From Roseiarcus sp963775575 (GTDB taxonomy: Bacteria; Pseudomonadota; Alphaproteobacteria; Rhizobiales; Beijerinckiaceae): DNA of 64,000 nt. Position 1 is the first letter of the stretch. Each line of letters opens with the position of its first letter. The notes beneath the pieces were generated by a model. It saw nothing but the letters and a program-made list of their open reading frames with translations, was not told the DNA's origin and made no database searches. The position numbers and the translations under genes were made by a program. Shown piece by piece: positions 55,212 to 63,464 of the stretch. The stretch is taken from contig CAVZJG010000003.1 of NCBI GenBank assembly GCA_963775575.1, positions 62,001-126,000 of the forward strand. The letters run 5' to 3'.

Positions 55212-56330
55212 TCAACTCAGCCGCTCCAGGCGCCGCAAAAAGTCGGCGCCGTAGGCGGCGGCCTCGATTTCGCGATAGCGCGCGGGATCGTTCAGGACGG
55301 CGATCGCCTTCGGGTCGAGCGCGGCTAGGCCGGGCCTCGCCAAAGGCTTCAGCGCCGTCAGCAGCACGACCTCGTCGGCGAGCCCGAGCGCGACCAGCCG
55401 CGCGCCGACGCGCGGGCCCCCTTCGCTGAACACCCGCGTCAGGCCGCGCCGCGCCAGCAGCCGCAACGCTTCGCCGAGATCGACGCGGCCCGAAGCATCG
55501 GCGTCGACGCGCGCGACTTCGACGCCTTTGGCCGTCAACGCCGCTTCGCGCTCCTTGGCCGCCGAGCGCGTCGCGATCGCCAGCGTCGGGAATTCGCGCG
55601 CCGTCGCGCCGAGGCGCGATCGCGGCGACAGGCCGAGGTGCGAATCAAGGATCACCCGCAGCGGCCGCGCGTCGAGGCCGGGCAAGCGCACCGTCATCAG
55701 CGGATCGTCGTCGCGCGCCGTGCCGACGCCGACCATGATCGCCTCGTGCAGCGAGCGCATCGCCTGCACGCGCAGATTGGCCGCTTCGCCGGTGATCGCG
55801 AGGCGCGCGTCGTGCTCGTCGCCGGCCGCGAACCCGTCGGCGGTCTGCGCGAGCTTGAGCGTGACCATCGGCCGGCCTTCGGCGACGCGCAGGATGTGGC
55901 CGCGATGATCGCGCCGCGCGGTCTCCGCTCCCTGTCCGACGCTCAAGGCGATTCCCGCCGCGCGCAGCCGCGCCAGGCCCTGCCCGGCGACGCGGCGGTC
56001 GGGGTCTTCGAGCGCGCAGACGACGCGCGCAATTCCCGCCGCGACGATCGCGTCGGCGCAAGGCGGCGTCGCGCCGAAGTGCGAACAGGGCTCCAGCGTC
56101 ACGTAGAGCGTCGCGCCGCGCGCCGCCTCGCCCGCCTGGTCGATGGCGAGGCGTTCGGCGTGCGGGCGTCCGCCCGGCGCGGTGACGCCGCGCCCGACCA
56201 GCGCGCCGTCGCGCACGATCAGCGCGCCGACCGAAGGGTTGGGCGCCGCCAGCCCCAGGCTGCGTCGTCCGTAGCGGAGCGCGGCGGCCATCCAGCGCTC
56301 GTCCTCCCCGGCACCCGGCGGCGCGCTCAT
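55212..56330 (-). CDS. ribD: Bifunctional riboflavin deaminase-reductase
   Basis: Catalyses the second and third steps of riboflavin synthesis. The 372-residue protein has an N-terminal deaminase domain with the zinc ligands His57 and catalytic Glu59 (PHAERL), Cys82 and Cys91 (EPCSHFGATPPC). The C-terminal reductase domain carries RPMVTLKLAQTADG, EAIMVGVGTARDDDP and the GGPRVGA end. The ATG at 56330 overlaps the nrdR stop by four bases (ATGA), coupling the two genes as in many alphaproteobacteria. Confidence 0.95.
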   Translation of the reverse strand: MSAPPGAGEDERWMAAALRYGRRSLGLAAPNPSVGALIVRDGALVGRGVTAPGGRPHAERLAIDQAGEAARGATLYVTLEPCSHFGATPPCADAIVAAGIARVVCALEDPDRRVAGQGLARLRAAGIALSVGQGAETARRDHRGHILRVAEGRPMVTLKLAQTADGFAAGDEHDARLAITGEAANLRVQAMRSLHEAIMVGVGTARDDDPLMTVRLPGLDARPLRVILDSHLGLSPRSRLGATAREFPTLAIATRSAAKEREAALTAKGVEVARVDADASGRVDLGEALRLLARRGLTRVFSEGGPRVGARLVALGLADEVVLLTALKPLARPGLAALDPKAIAVLNDPARYREIEAAAYGADFLRRLERLS

Positions 56331-56836
56331 GGCGCGGGATCGCGCGTTCGCCGCGGCGCGGCCTCCGCCGGCGACGGCGGTTCGGGCGCGGCCTCCAATT
56401 CGCCGACGATCGTGTTGAAGTCGCGCGCTTCGCGGAAATTGCGATAGACCGAGGCGAAGCGCACGTAGGCGACGTCGTCGAGGCCCTTGAGCCCCTCCAT
56501 CACCAGCTCGCCGATGCGCTGGGTCGGAATGTCGGCGTCGCCCTGGCTCTCCAATTGCCGCACGATGCCGTTGATCATCCGCTCGACGCGTTCGGCGGAG
56601 ACGGCGCGCTTGCGCAGCGCGACTTCGACCGAGCGAAAGAGCTTGTCGCGGTCGAACGGCGCGCGACGGCCGTTCTTCTTGATCACGGTCAGGTCGCGCA
56701 ACTGCACGCGCTCGAAGGTGGTGAAGCGGCCGCCGCAATCCGAGCAGATGCGCCGGCGGCGGATCGAAGACGCGTCGTCGGTCGGCCGCGAATCCTTGAC
56801 CTGTGTGTCGAGCGCGCCGCAATAGGGGCACCGCAT
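56327..56836 (-). CDS. nrdR: Transcriptional repressor NrdR
   Basis: Represses ribonucleotide reductase genes in response to ATP/dATP. 169 residues. The zinc ribbon has Cys3, Cys6, Cys31 and Cys34 (MRCPYCG ... RICSDCGGRFTTFE). The ATP-cone domain starts VIKKNGRRAPFDRDKL and carries YVRFASVYRNF. A Pro/Ala-rich tail follows. It stands between glyA and ribD on the same strand, the usual order. Confidence 0.96.
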   Translation of the reverse strand: MRCPYCGALDTQVKDSRPTDDASSIRRRRICSDCGGRFTTFERVQLRDLTVIKKNGRRAPFDRDKLFRSVEVALRKRAVSAERVERMINGIVRQLESQGDADIPTQRIGELVMEGLKGLDDVAYVRFASVYRNFREARDFNTIVGELEAAPEPPSPAEAAPRRTRDPAP

Positions 56837-56878
56837 CGGACCGACCCCCTCTCAAAAATCGCGGCGCGACGGCGGGCG

Positions 56879-58180
56879 TCAATAGATGGGAAATCGCCGC
56901 GTCAGCTCGGCGACGCCTTCGCGCACCCGCGCTTCCGTCGCAGCATTCCCCGATTCGCCCTGCGCCGCCAGCCCATCGAGCGTCTCGACGATCAATTCGC
57001 CCACTTTTTTGAATTCGGCGACGCCGAACCCGCGCGAGGTCGCCGCCGGCGAGCCGAGCCGAATCCCTGAGGTCACCGTCGGCTTTTGCGTATCGAAGGG
57101 AACGCCGTTCTTGTTGCACGCAATCCGCGCGCGCCCGAGCGCGACCTCCGCCGCCTTGCCGGTCAGGCCCTTGGGCCTCAGATCGACCAGCATCAGGTGA
57201 TTGTCGGTGCCCCCGGTCACCAGCGCGTAGCCGGCGGAAAGAATCGGCGCCGCGAGCGCCTTGGCGTTGGCGACCACCGCGTGGGCGTAGTTCTTGAACT
57301 CGGGCGTCAGCGCCTCGTGCAGCGCCACCGCCTTGGCGGCGATGACGTGCATCAGCGGGCCGCCTTGCAGGCCGGGAAAGATCGCCGAATTGATCTTCTT
57401 GGCGAGGTCCTCGTCGTTGGTCAGGATCATGCCGCCGCGCGGGCCGCGCAGCGTCTTGTGCGTCGTGGTGGTGACGACGTGGGCGTGCGGGAACGGCGAA
57501 GGGTGCGCGCCGCCCGCCACCAGCCCGGCGAAATGCGCCATGTCGACGACGAAAGCGGCGCCGACTGCGTCGCAGATGGCGCGGAAGCGCTCGAAATCCC
57601 AGTGGCGCGCATAGGCCGAACCGCCGGCGATGATCAGCTTCGGCCGATGTTCGCGCGCCAGCGTCTCGACCTGGTCCATGTCGACGCGATGCGTCTTACG
57701 ATCGACGCCGTAGGCGACCGGCTTGAACCAGCGGCCGGACATGTTCACCGGCGAGCCGTGGGTGAGATGCCCGCCCGCCGCCAGGTCGAGCCCCATGAAG
57801 ACATCGCCGGGCTGCATCAGCGCCATGAACACGGCCTGATTGGCTTGGCTGCCGGAATTCGGCTGGACGTTGGCGAAGCGGCAGGAGAACAGCTTGCAGG
57901 CGCGCTCGATCGCCAAATTTTCCGCGATGTCGACGAACTGGCAGCCGCCGTAATAGCGCCGGCCGGGATACCCTTCCGCGTATTTGTTGGTCATCACCGA
58001 GCCCTGCGCCTCGAGAACCGCGCGCGAGACGATGTTCTCCGAGGCGATCAGCTCGATCTCGTCGCGCTGGCGGCCGAGTTCGAGCTCGACCGCGCGCGCG
58101 ATTTCGGGATCGGCGTCGGCGAGGGAAGCGGAAAAGAACGAATTGGAGCGAATCGGCTTGGCGAGCGCGGCGTCGGGCAT
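56879..58180 (-). CDS. glyA: Serine hydroxymethyltransferase
   Basis: Interconverts serine and glycine with tetrahydrofolate, feeding one-carbon metabolism. 433 residues from the ATG at 58180 (MPDAALAKPIRSNSFFSASL). The conserved blocks are IELIASENIVSRAVLEAQGS, NKYAEGYPGRRYYGGC, the VDMAHFAGLVAGG block and the PLP lysine Lys242 in VVTTTTHKTLRGPRGG. The upstream extension of the frame is not family-like. First gene of glyA-nrdR-ribD-ribE. Confidence 0.97.
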   Translation of the reverse strand: MPDAALAKPIRSNSFFSASLADADPEIARAVELELGRQRDEIELIASENIVSRAVLEAQGSVMTNKYAEGYPGRRYYGGCQFVDIAENLAIERACKLFSCRFANVQPNSGSQANQAVFMALMQPGDVFMGLDLAAGGHLTHGSPVNMSGRWFKPVAYGVDRKTHRVDMDQVETLAREHRPKLIIAGGSAYARHWDFERFRAICDAVGAAFVVDMAHFAGLVAGGAHPSPFPHAHVVTTTTHKTLRGPRGGMILTNDEDLAKKINSAIFPGLQGGPLMHVIAAKAVALHEALTPEFKNYAHAVVANAKALAAPILSAGYALVTGGTDNHLMLVDLRPKGLTGKAAEVALGRARIACNKNGVPFDTQKPTVTSGIRLGSPAATSRGFGVAEFKKVGELIVETLDGLAAQGESGNAATEARVREGVAELTRRFPIY

Positions 58181-58310
58181 GGGCGGCGGTTCCGAAGAAG
58201 GTGTTGCGGACGAACGCCAAGCGTCCGCCCGGAGCTGGGCGCCGCATAGCATGGACGGGGGGCGGAGGCCAGAGAAGGGGAGGACGGGGTAGTGGGTCCG
58301 TTTGAATTTC

Positions 58311-58547
58311 CTAATGCGGTATCCTCGGCGCATACCAAATCAGAAACGCGAAGATGGCGTTGACGCCGGAAGTGATTGCGATTGCGATCACGGACCACAA
58401 CATATAGCGAGTGGCCCGCACCTGAGCGATCGTCTGCCGTCTCATAAATTCTGCCGATGCCATCGTGTGCTGGACTGATCCTGGCTGCGCGTTTCCCATG
58501 CTGCTTGCCAATTCTACCAAACTCATATTTTCCTGCGCCCACGGCAT
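58311..58547 (-). CDS. Small single-helix membrane protein, unknown function
   Basis: A 78-residue product starting MPWAQENMSLVELASSMG, with one membrane helix near the C-terminus (YMLWSVIAIAITSGVNAIFA). No family is recognised. The ATG at 58526 (MSLVELA), which follows AGGAAA, is an alternative start. Base composition is lower in GC than glyA beside it. It lies downstream of the DUF2235 hydrolase on the same strand, separated by one 94-bp inverted-repeat element, so the two may once have been an operon. Confidence 0.55.
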   Translation of the reverse strand: MPWAQENMSLVELASSMGNAQPGSVQHTMASAEFMRRQTIAQVRATRYMLWSVIAIAITSGVNAIFAFLIWYAPRIPH

Positions 58548-58582
58548 TTTGCGCCCCCTTTTTATGTTCTTTGGTCACGGGT

Positions 58583-58676
58583 GGTCACAGGGACATGATA
58601 CGCAATTCCCTATCCATTCGCCTCAAAGATCCAAAGATCGCAGAGGTCGTGCAATGTGTATCACGTCCCCGTAACC
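58583..58676. mobile_element. 94-bp element with imperfect terminal inverted repeats, copy A (MITE-like)
   Basis: The left end GGTCACAGGGACATGATACG and the right end, read on the other strand, GGTTACGGGGACGTGATACA are imperfect inverted repeats of about 20-25 bases. The middle carries CAAAGATCCAAAGATCGCAG. The same 94 bases recur at 61214-61307 with about seven mismatches. It has no room for a protein, so it would depend on a transposase elsewhere. Fragments of the end sequence (GGTCACGGG, CCGTAACC) are repeated just outside both copies. Confidence 0.65.
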
Positions 58677-59813
58677 GCCCGTAACCGAGCGTGTCAGTCC
58701 GGAACGATAGTTGACGGATCGTCGGCCCGAATCGACGTCATGACGTTGGTCAACGTTATTCCGTGCTTCTGCGCCCAGTTGGCTAAATTCTGGGGCCGAT
58801 ACTTCGGGTCGGCCCGGCAACGCTCAAACACCGATTTGTCGATGGACTCGTTGATGGTATGGACATTTGTTTGGGTCCGCGGCTCCGGTGCCCGATCGAT
58901 TTCGCGCCAATACCGTGCGCCGCGTTGCAGGAAGACCTTTTGTAAAACGTCCGGCACGTCTCGATCGTCGAAGGAGTCGTAGAGCGCAGCCGCATAGGCG
59001 CCAGAATCAACCGAGATGTCCTGGCGGAAGGTCAGACCATGCAACTTGGCCTTGGACATGAGCCATTTAAGGGGAATCTGCGCGACAAGGTCGCTGTAGT
59101 TTCCGCCGCCCACATCACCATGCGAACCGCAGAACCAGGGCTGCTCGACGTCGCCAATATTGCGAGGCTGAGTGAATGGCTGGGTTTTGTCGGCGTAGAT
59201 CGTGAACAGGGTCGCGTCGTATACTTTTCTATCCTCGTCGATCGCCAACGCGTGATAGGCGTGCCGCTCTGATTTTCGTAGGTTAGCGTCGAGGAAGAGG
59301 TGGTCGCCCCCTGTTAGGGCCGTCAGATGTACGTCGTTGGCGAGGGCGGCTACAGTGTCCCAAACCCCAATGAACTTAATATCGATTGGCAGGCAGTACT
59401 GCACGATCCAACGCTCTTCAGTGTCGAACCCGGATCTATCCTGGACTTCCAATAGCCCCCGTATCGTCTTGACGTCATTGCCGCGGCGGTAGCGGTCATA
59501 TAACTGCTTAACGCTCAATGGAGCGCCAAGGCTGATCAGGCCGCATCGCGAGACAAGGCCTGCCAAGCTCCTAGCAGTGTAGGCACTGCGGCTGAAGCCT
59601 AAAACAAAGACCTCATCCCCACCTTCGTAGTTTTCTTCCAGCCAGAGGTAGGCCGCTACAACAACATCGTCAATTCCGAAACCAAATGCGCCGCCGCGAA
59701 ACCTCTCATCCCGAGCTGTGCCGACCCCTACACTGTAGAATATTTTCTGCTCGGCGTGGTCTGATCCGTGCAAGGCGCAAAGTGATTTGAGCCGCCATAC
59801 ATTGGTGTTTCCC

Positions 59814-61047
59814 CAGGGCTGTTCAGTTCTCTGAACTTTGAGGGGCGATTTGGGATTCCCGAAGCGGGAAAAGTATGAATCTATGCGTGGCAACCCGAAT
59901 CGGAGGTTGCCGCATGCAGGCCTCACTGTTGGAGATTTTGCGTTCGATCCCGGACCGGCGGCGCGCCGAGGGCAAGCGTTTCGATCTGGCGACCGTGTTG
60001 CTCTACGCCATTCTCGGCATGGTTGCGGGGGCCAATTCCTACCGGCAAATGCATGAATTCATTCGCGTGCATTTGCAGCGACTGAACGAAGCGTTTGGCC
60101 TGCGACTGCCCTGTTCGCCCTCCTACACCGGATTGCGGTTGATCATTCAAGGCGTCGATCCGGCCGCGTTGGAGACCGCGTTTCGGCGGCATGCGTCGGC
60201 GATTTCGACGCCGCCTGCCTCGGACGAATGGGTTGCGATCGCCATCGACGGCAAAACCCTGCGCGGCAGTTTCGACGCCTTCAGCGACCGTAAGGCGGCG
60301 CACATGATGTCGGCGTTGCGGCAAGCCGATCAGATTGTGCTCGGCCATCTGATGGTCGACGAGAAGAGCAACGAGATTCCGGCTGCGCCAGAACTGATCG
60401 AGGCGCTCGGCTTGAAGGGTTGCGTGTTCACGCTCGACGCCGAACACGCCCAAAAAAATCGTTCGAGCGCGTGATCGCCTCGGGCAATCACCTGCTTGTC
60501 CAGGTCAAGGACAACCAACCGGGTTTGCGCCGCAGGCTCGAACTGGGAACCGCGGGGCGAAAGCCGATCGGCGCCGACACGAGCAAGGCCGCAGGCCGCA
60601 ATCGTTGGGAAAGCCGCGAATTGACGGTGTTTCCGGCCAAGGCATGGTTTCGCGGTTCGTCGTGGGAGGGCCTCATCAACACCGTGCTGCAACTCGAGCG
60701 CACGGTCTGCAAACGCGACCCTAAGACCGGACTGTGTCGGCAAACCTGCGAGACCGTCTTCTGGGTTTCGTCCGCCGCCGGTCAGCCGCCCGAGCGCTGG
60801 AACGAATGGATTCGCGCTCATTGGCGCATCGAAAATGGCAGCCACTACGTGCGCGACACCGCCTTCGCCGAGGACGCTTCCCGCATTCGAAAGAACCCGG
60901 ACATCGCCGCCCGCCTGCGATCGTTCGCCTACAACTTGATCAGAGCCGATGGCGCCGTAAACGTCCGCAACACCCGATGGCGCGCCGCCCTCGATCTCAA
61001 CTTCGTGCTCAAAATGCCCCACTTAACATGAGAACTGAACAGCCCTG
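59814..61047 (+). mobile_element. ISAs1-family insertion sequence, 1234 bp, with 10-bp target duplication
   Basis: Perfect 18-base terminal inverted repeats CAGGGCTGTTCAGTTCTC are found at 59814-59831 and, inverted, at 61030-61047. The 10-base direct repeat GGTGTTTCCC flanks it exactly (59804-59813 and 61048-61057). The one transposase gene inside and the size match the ISAs1 family. The flanking duplication is undamaged, so the insertion into the DUF2235 gene looks recent. Confidence 0.95.
59914..61031 (+). pseudogene. ISAs1-family transposase, two frames joined by a -1 shift at A7
   Basis: The ATG at 59914 follows GGAGG. The first frame (MQASLLEILRSIPDRRRAEG, WVAIAIDGKTLRGSFDAF, then KGCVFTLDAEHAQ) ends at 60474. 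The second frame (SFERVIASGNHLLVQVKDNQ, WRIENGSHYVRDTAF, LRSFAYNLIR) runs to 61031. The join lies at CAAAAAAATCG (60451-60460). A -1 slip on the seven A residues gives EHAQKKSFERV and a 372-residue transposase of normal size and content. The family DDE residues are in IDGKTLRG, FTLDAEHAQ and WRIEN. Either programmed frameshifting or a one-base loss in a homopolymer. Confidence 0.85.
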
Positions 61048-61107
61048 GGTGTTTCCCGCTTCAGTGTCGGTGGTGCCGTCGAGAAAAAGGGCGAGCCGCC
61101 TTGCCAT

Positions 61108-61438
61108 TGTCGAAAGCCTTCCAAAAGCACGCCGTTCGAATCTGGCGGAGACTGCCGGAAGCATATGCGCCTAAGGAGTGCCGTCAAGCAACGTGAGAGG
61201 GTCACGGGGACGTGGTCACGGGGACGTGATACGCAATTCCCTACCCATTCGCCTCAAAGATCCAAAGATCGCAAAGATCGTGCAATGTGTATCGCGTCCC
61301 AGTAACCCCGTAACCCAGAGAAGGGGGACCAGTGCTGTTCGAACGAGGACCCGAAAAATGAAACGACCTCGCGCACCATAAGGGACTCGCCCACCCCCCG
61401 TCTTTGTAATAAATTCCCCGCGTTGGGAGGGAATTGCC
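61108..61438. other. Intergenic space with the second 94-bp element
   Basis: 331 bases from the start of the interrupted DUF2235 gene to the small winged-helix gene. It holds copy B of the 94-bp element and, after it, a lower-GC stretch with CTTTGTAATAAATTCCC shortly before the ribosome site GGGAGGG of the next gene; TAATAA may be its -10 box. The upstream control region of the DUF2235 gene would also be here. No protein frame is convincing. Confidence 0.5.
61214..61307. mobile_element. 94-bp element with imperfect terminal inverted repeats, copy B (MITE-like)
   Basis: Same orientation as copy A, about seven differences in 94 bases. The left end GGTCACGGGGACGTGATACG and the right end, read on the other strand, GGTTACTGGGACGCGATACA are better matched to each other than in copy A. 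A partial extra end (GGTCACGGGGACGTG) lies immediately before it at 61199-61213. Together the two copies bracket the DUF2235/ISAs1 segment. Confidence 0.65.
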
Positions 61439-61765
61439 ATGGCGAAGAAACCTAATCGTGTTTCGGAGGCTGACCTACTTATTCCGACATTCCGCAAATT
61501 GGCGTCGCAGCCGAACGGTCGCATGACGACGAGCCGGCTGATTTTGGAACTTGAGACGTTGTTCAACCTGTCGGGCGAAGACGCTGAAATCCTCGAGGGC
61601 CGTCATGATACGCATTTCAGCCAAATCGTTCGCAACATGGTTTCGCACAAAACTGCGGCTGGGAATATCATTGCCGAAGGATTCGCAATCCATTTAGGGC
61701 CAAGACGCGGATTGGAAATCACTGACGCAGGGCGCCTTCATCTCCAGCATCATGACGAGCAGTAG
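61439..61765 (+). CDS. Small winged-helix-like protein (resembles the Mrr N-terminal domain)
   Basis: A 108-residue protein starting MAKKPNRVSEADLLIPTFRK after the ribosome site GGGAGGG. The pattern - LASQPNGRMTTSRLILELE, then a long helix FSQIVRNMVSH, then GFAIHLGPRRGLEITDAGRL - resembles, from memory, the winged-helix Mrr_N-type domain fused to restriction endonucleases; here it is alone. Its last 16 bases overlap the end of the convergent DNA methyltransferase gene. Possible roles are a regulator or DNA-binding partner of the methyltransferase. The family likeness is only by eye. Confidence 0.6.
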   Translation: MAKKPNRVSEADLLIPTFRKLASQPNGRMTTSRLILELETLFNLSGEDAEILEGRHDTHFSQIVRNMVSHKTAAGNIIAEGFAIHLGPRRGLEITDAGRLHLQHHDEQ

Positions 61766-62346
61766 CGAGCCTTGTATCCCGGCTTGAACCACTTCAATTC
61801 CGTCCCACTCGCGTTCTTGTCCCAGACGAACCACGCGTAGGCTGTGGTTCCTGTTCCTTTTTGGACTGCGCCGGCGGGATAAAATGTGATGCGCTCGCTA
61901 AACACCCAGACGCGACTTGGCGGGTTACGAGCGAAGATCGTATTTGCTCGATTAGCGCCTTCAAGAAACGCAAGCCTGAGAAGCAGCGCAAATTTTTGTT
62001 TCGCCTTTTGCACGCCAGCCGCAACGAAACCCTCTGCGCTGTTGTAGGGGGGATTTGTCACAATGTTGTCTGCACGGCGCTGGGTATTCAGGAAGTCTAT
62101 ACCTACGTCGCCAAAGCCGCGATTATGCAAGTCCGAACTGAAAACGCGGCGTCCCGCCACCTCGAGAACGCGAGACATCGCGCCGTCGCCGCAAGCGCTC
62201 TCCCAAATGTCACCGGAGAATTTCTCGTTGTCGATGAGGGCATAGGTCGCCCAAGCCGGCGTCGGGAAAAAATCTGGTCCATCGAGGTCCGCGAACCGCT
62301 TTATCGTTGGCTTGAAGCCGCCCGATAGATTGTATGTCGCGTCCAT
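61750..62346 (-). CDS. DNA adenine-type methyltransferase, phage-like, orphan
   Basis: A 198-residue SAM-dependent methyltransferase from the ATG at 62346 (MDATYNLSGGFKP). FFPTPAWATYALIDN is followed by motif I in IWESACGDGAMSRVL (residues 47-61) and the catalytic motif IV NPPY (98-101) in DNIVTNPPYNSAEGF. This layout is that of small phage- and island-borne DNA N-methyltransferases. No restriction enzyme gene is seen next to it. Lower GC than the core genes, so probably acquired. Converges with the winged-helix gene. Confidence 0.82.
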   Translation of the reverse strand: MDATYNLSGGFKPTIKRFADLDGPDFFPTPAWATYALIDNEKFSGDIWESACGDGAMSRVLEVAGRRVFSSDLHNRGFGDVGIDFLNTQRRADNIVTNPPYNSAEGFVAAGVQKAKQKFALLLRLAFLEGANRANTIFARNPPSRVWVFSERITFYPAGAVQKGTGTTAYAWFVWDKNASGTELKWFKPGYKARYCSS

Positions 62347-62645
62347 TGATTCGGTTCCTCGTTCGTCGAGAAACACTAACGCGATCGTGTGGTTAAGCAA
62401 ACGTTAACGGGCGACACATCTTGAGTCGCCCGTATCGAAATTTCCCACACGGCCGCGTTCGGTTACTTCGGAACGCAATTGCGGATCGCTGTGAGGGCGC
62501 TCAGCAATGAGCGTCCGTACCGCGATCCGTAACGCTCTTGGCGTATCCGCCGGAAAAAGGAGACATCGGCGCGGAGCGACACCTAACGCGACCTTTACCT
62601 AATCTGCGCGATAAAGGATTCCTTAACTATCCAGAGGAGATGGGT

Positions 62646-63128
62646 ATGGAATGGGGCGCGTTCGCTCCTGATGCTGCCGCCGTCGCCGCAATCTTGACTG
62701 CTGTGACCGCGCTTCTCCACGAGCTTCGAAAGTGGCGGCGCCCGCCGACAGATGTCGGGAAGAAAGACATCGATCCATTAGCTCCGCTTACAGGGCGCAA
62801 AGCGAATTGCCCAATTTCGCTACCCGCAGTCGACGCCAGACTTTCTCGACCGGAGCCGCCCCGCCCCTCGCCATCGCACACCAAGCCGTCGACCTCATGG
62901 AAGCATGAACTTCCGAAGTTTCGACCCTGTCAATGGTCTTCGACCGCCGGAGGCGGCGCGCGCATAGGGCGTCGAGAGACGCCCATCTCTCGACGGCCTA
63001 TGCGCACGCCATTGACAGGGTCAAAGCTTCGGAAACAAGAGGCTTCCATCGGCCGAATGCTTCGCATTCGCCTTGAGAGCTCGACGGCGCTCCCCGCCGA
63101 ACTGGGGGCTAGACCAGGACGCGTTTAG
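62646..63128 (+). CDS. Doubtful open frame with one membrane-helix-like segment
   Basis: The ATG at 62646 follows AGAGGAG at the right distance, and the first 35 residues (MEWGAFAPDAAAVAAILTAV, TALLHELRKWRRPP) look like a short membrane protein. After residue 40 the product loses any protein-like character and runs through a 150-base hairpin (62898-63048). I think the true gene, if there is one, was a small protein whose 3' part has been replaced by the hairpin element. No family is recognised. Confidence 0.3.
   Translation: MEWGAFAPDAAAVAAILTAVTALLHELRKWRRPPTDVGKKDIDPLAPLTGRKANCPISLPAVDARLSRPEPPRPSPSHTKPSTSWKHELPKFRPCQWSSTAGGGARIGRRETPISRRPMRTPLTGSKLRKQEASIGRMLRIRLESSTALPAELGARPGRV
62898..63048. 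repeat. Long imperfect inverted repeat (about 150 bases)
   Basis: Outer arms: TGGAAGC...TTCCGAAG...CCTGTCAATGG at 62898-62936 faces its complement at 63009-63048 (CCATTGACAGGGTCAAAGCT and onward), about 39 bases with few mismatches. Inner arms: GCGCATAGGGCGTCGAGAGA at 62960-62979 faces TCTCTCGACGGCCTATGCGC at 62986-63005 with one mismatch. The whole would fold as one long stem with a small loop and one bulge on the left. It may be a MITE-like element, a strong terminator or an RNA hairpin. Confidence 0.75.
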
Positions 63129-63141
63129 ACGGAAACGCCAC

Positions 63142-63234
63142 CGTCATTGCGAGCGAAGCGAAGCAATCCAGGGGGCATAGAGCGCGGCCCGCGTCCGGCT
63201 GGATTGCTTCGTCGCTTCGCTCCTCGCAATGACG
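63142..63234. repeat. REP-like hairpin, second copy of the 27970-28054 family
   Basis: CGTCATTGCGAGCGAAGCGA at the left end pairs with TCGCTTCGCTCCTCGCAATGACG-like sequence at the right; AGCAATCCAG faces CTGGATTGCT inside, around a GC-rich loop. Same family as the element between trpE and the MNT gene, with a different loop. Confidence 0.8.
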
Positions 63235-63266
63235 ATTCCATGCGAACGCGACGCGCTCTGGGAATC

Positions 63267-63464
63267 TCAGCGACACCTGCCGCGTTCATATTTCTTGAGC
63301 CATGCAAGCGACCTGCGCTTGATCCATTCGTGCGCTTCAACTTCAGTACGGAAGTTGCCGAGTTGCGGTTGTTTCCCTTGGGGGAGCGTAATGCGCACAC
63401 ACCATCCCTGTCCGACCGTCAATTCGACCGGTTCAAATTCCATTTTTGGTCTGATATTGGTCAT
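63267..63464 (-). CDS. Small conserved hypothetical protein (65 residues)
   Basis: From the ATG at 63464 the product starts MTNIRPKMEFEPVELTVG and continues QGWCVRITLPQGKQPQLGNF, then TEVEAHEWIKRRSLAWLKKY. The pattern WxVRxxLP-xxG-F-x-TEAEAxxWI matches a small uncharacterised protein that I recall as common and multi-copy in Hyphomicrobiales genomes. The longer upstream frame is not family-like. No function is known. Confidence 0.7.
   Translation of the reverse strand: MTNIRPKMEFEPVELTVGQGWCVRITLPQGKQPQLGNFRTEVEAHEWIKRRSLAWLKKYERGRCR

Larger units (their letters stand above)
58694..61107 (-). pseudogene. DUF2235 alpha/beta-hydrolase gene interrupted by an ISAs1-family element
   Basis: The first 20 codons lie at 61048-61107 (MARRLALFLDGTTDTEAGNT), to the right of the insertion, and the rest at 58694-59803 (NVWRLKSLCALHG onward), to its left. 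Removing the IS and one copy of its 10-base target repeat rebuilds a 389-residue protein without a frame break. DUF2235 proteins are lipase-like hydrolases, some of them phospholipase effectors. The nucleophile region reads LGFSRSAYTARSLAGL, where the usual GFSRGAYTAR has Ser in place of Gly. The acid FIGVWDTVAAL and the histidine CGSHGDVGGG are present. As sequenced the gene is broken after codon 20; an internal start could still make a truncated form. Confidence 0.9.

Noticed and set aside
61178..61381. A 67-codon frame across the second 94-bp element
   Set aside because: It reads through the inverted-repeat element, and a similar frame exists in copy A only because the two copies are related; no ribosome site.
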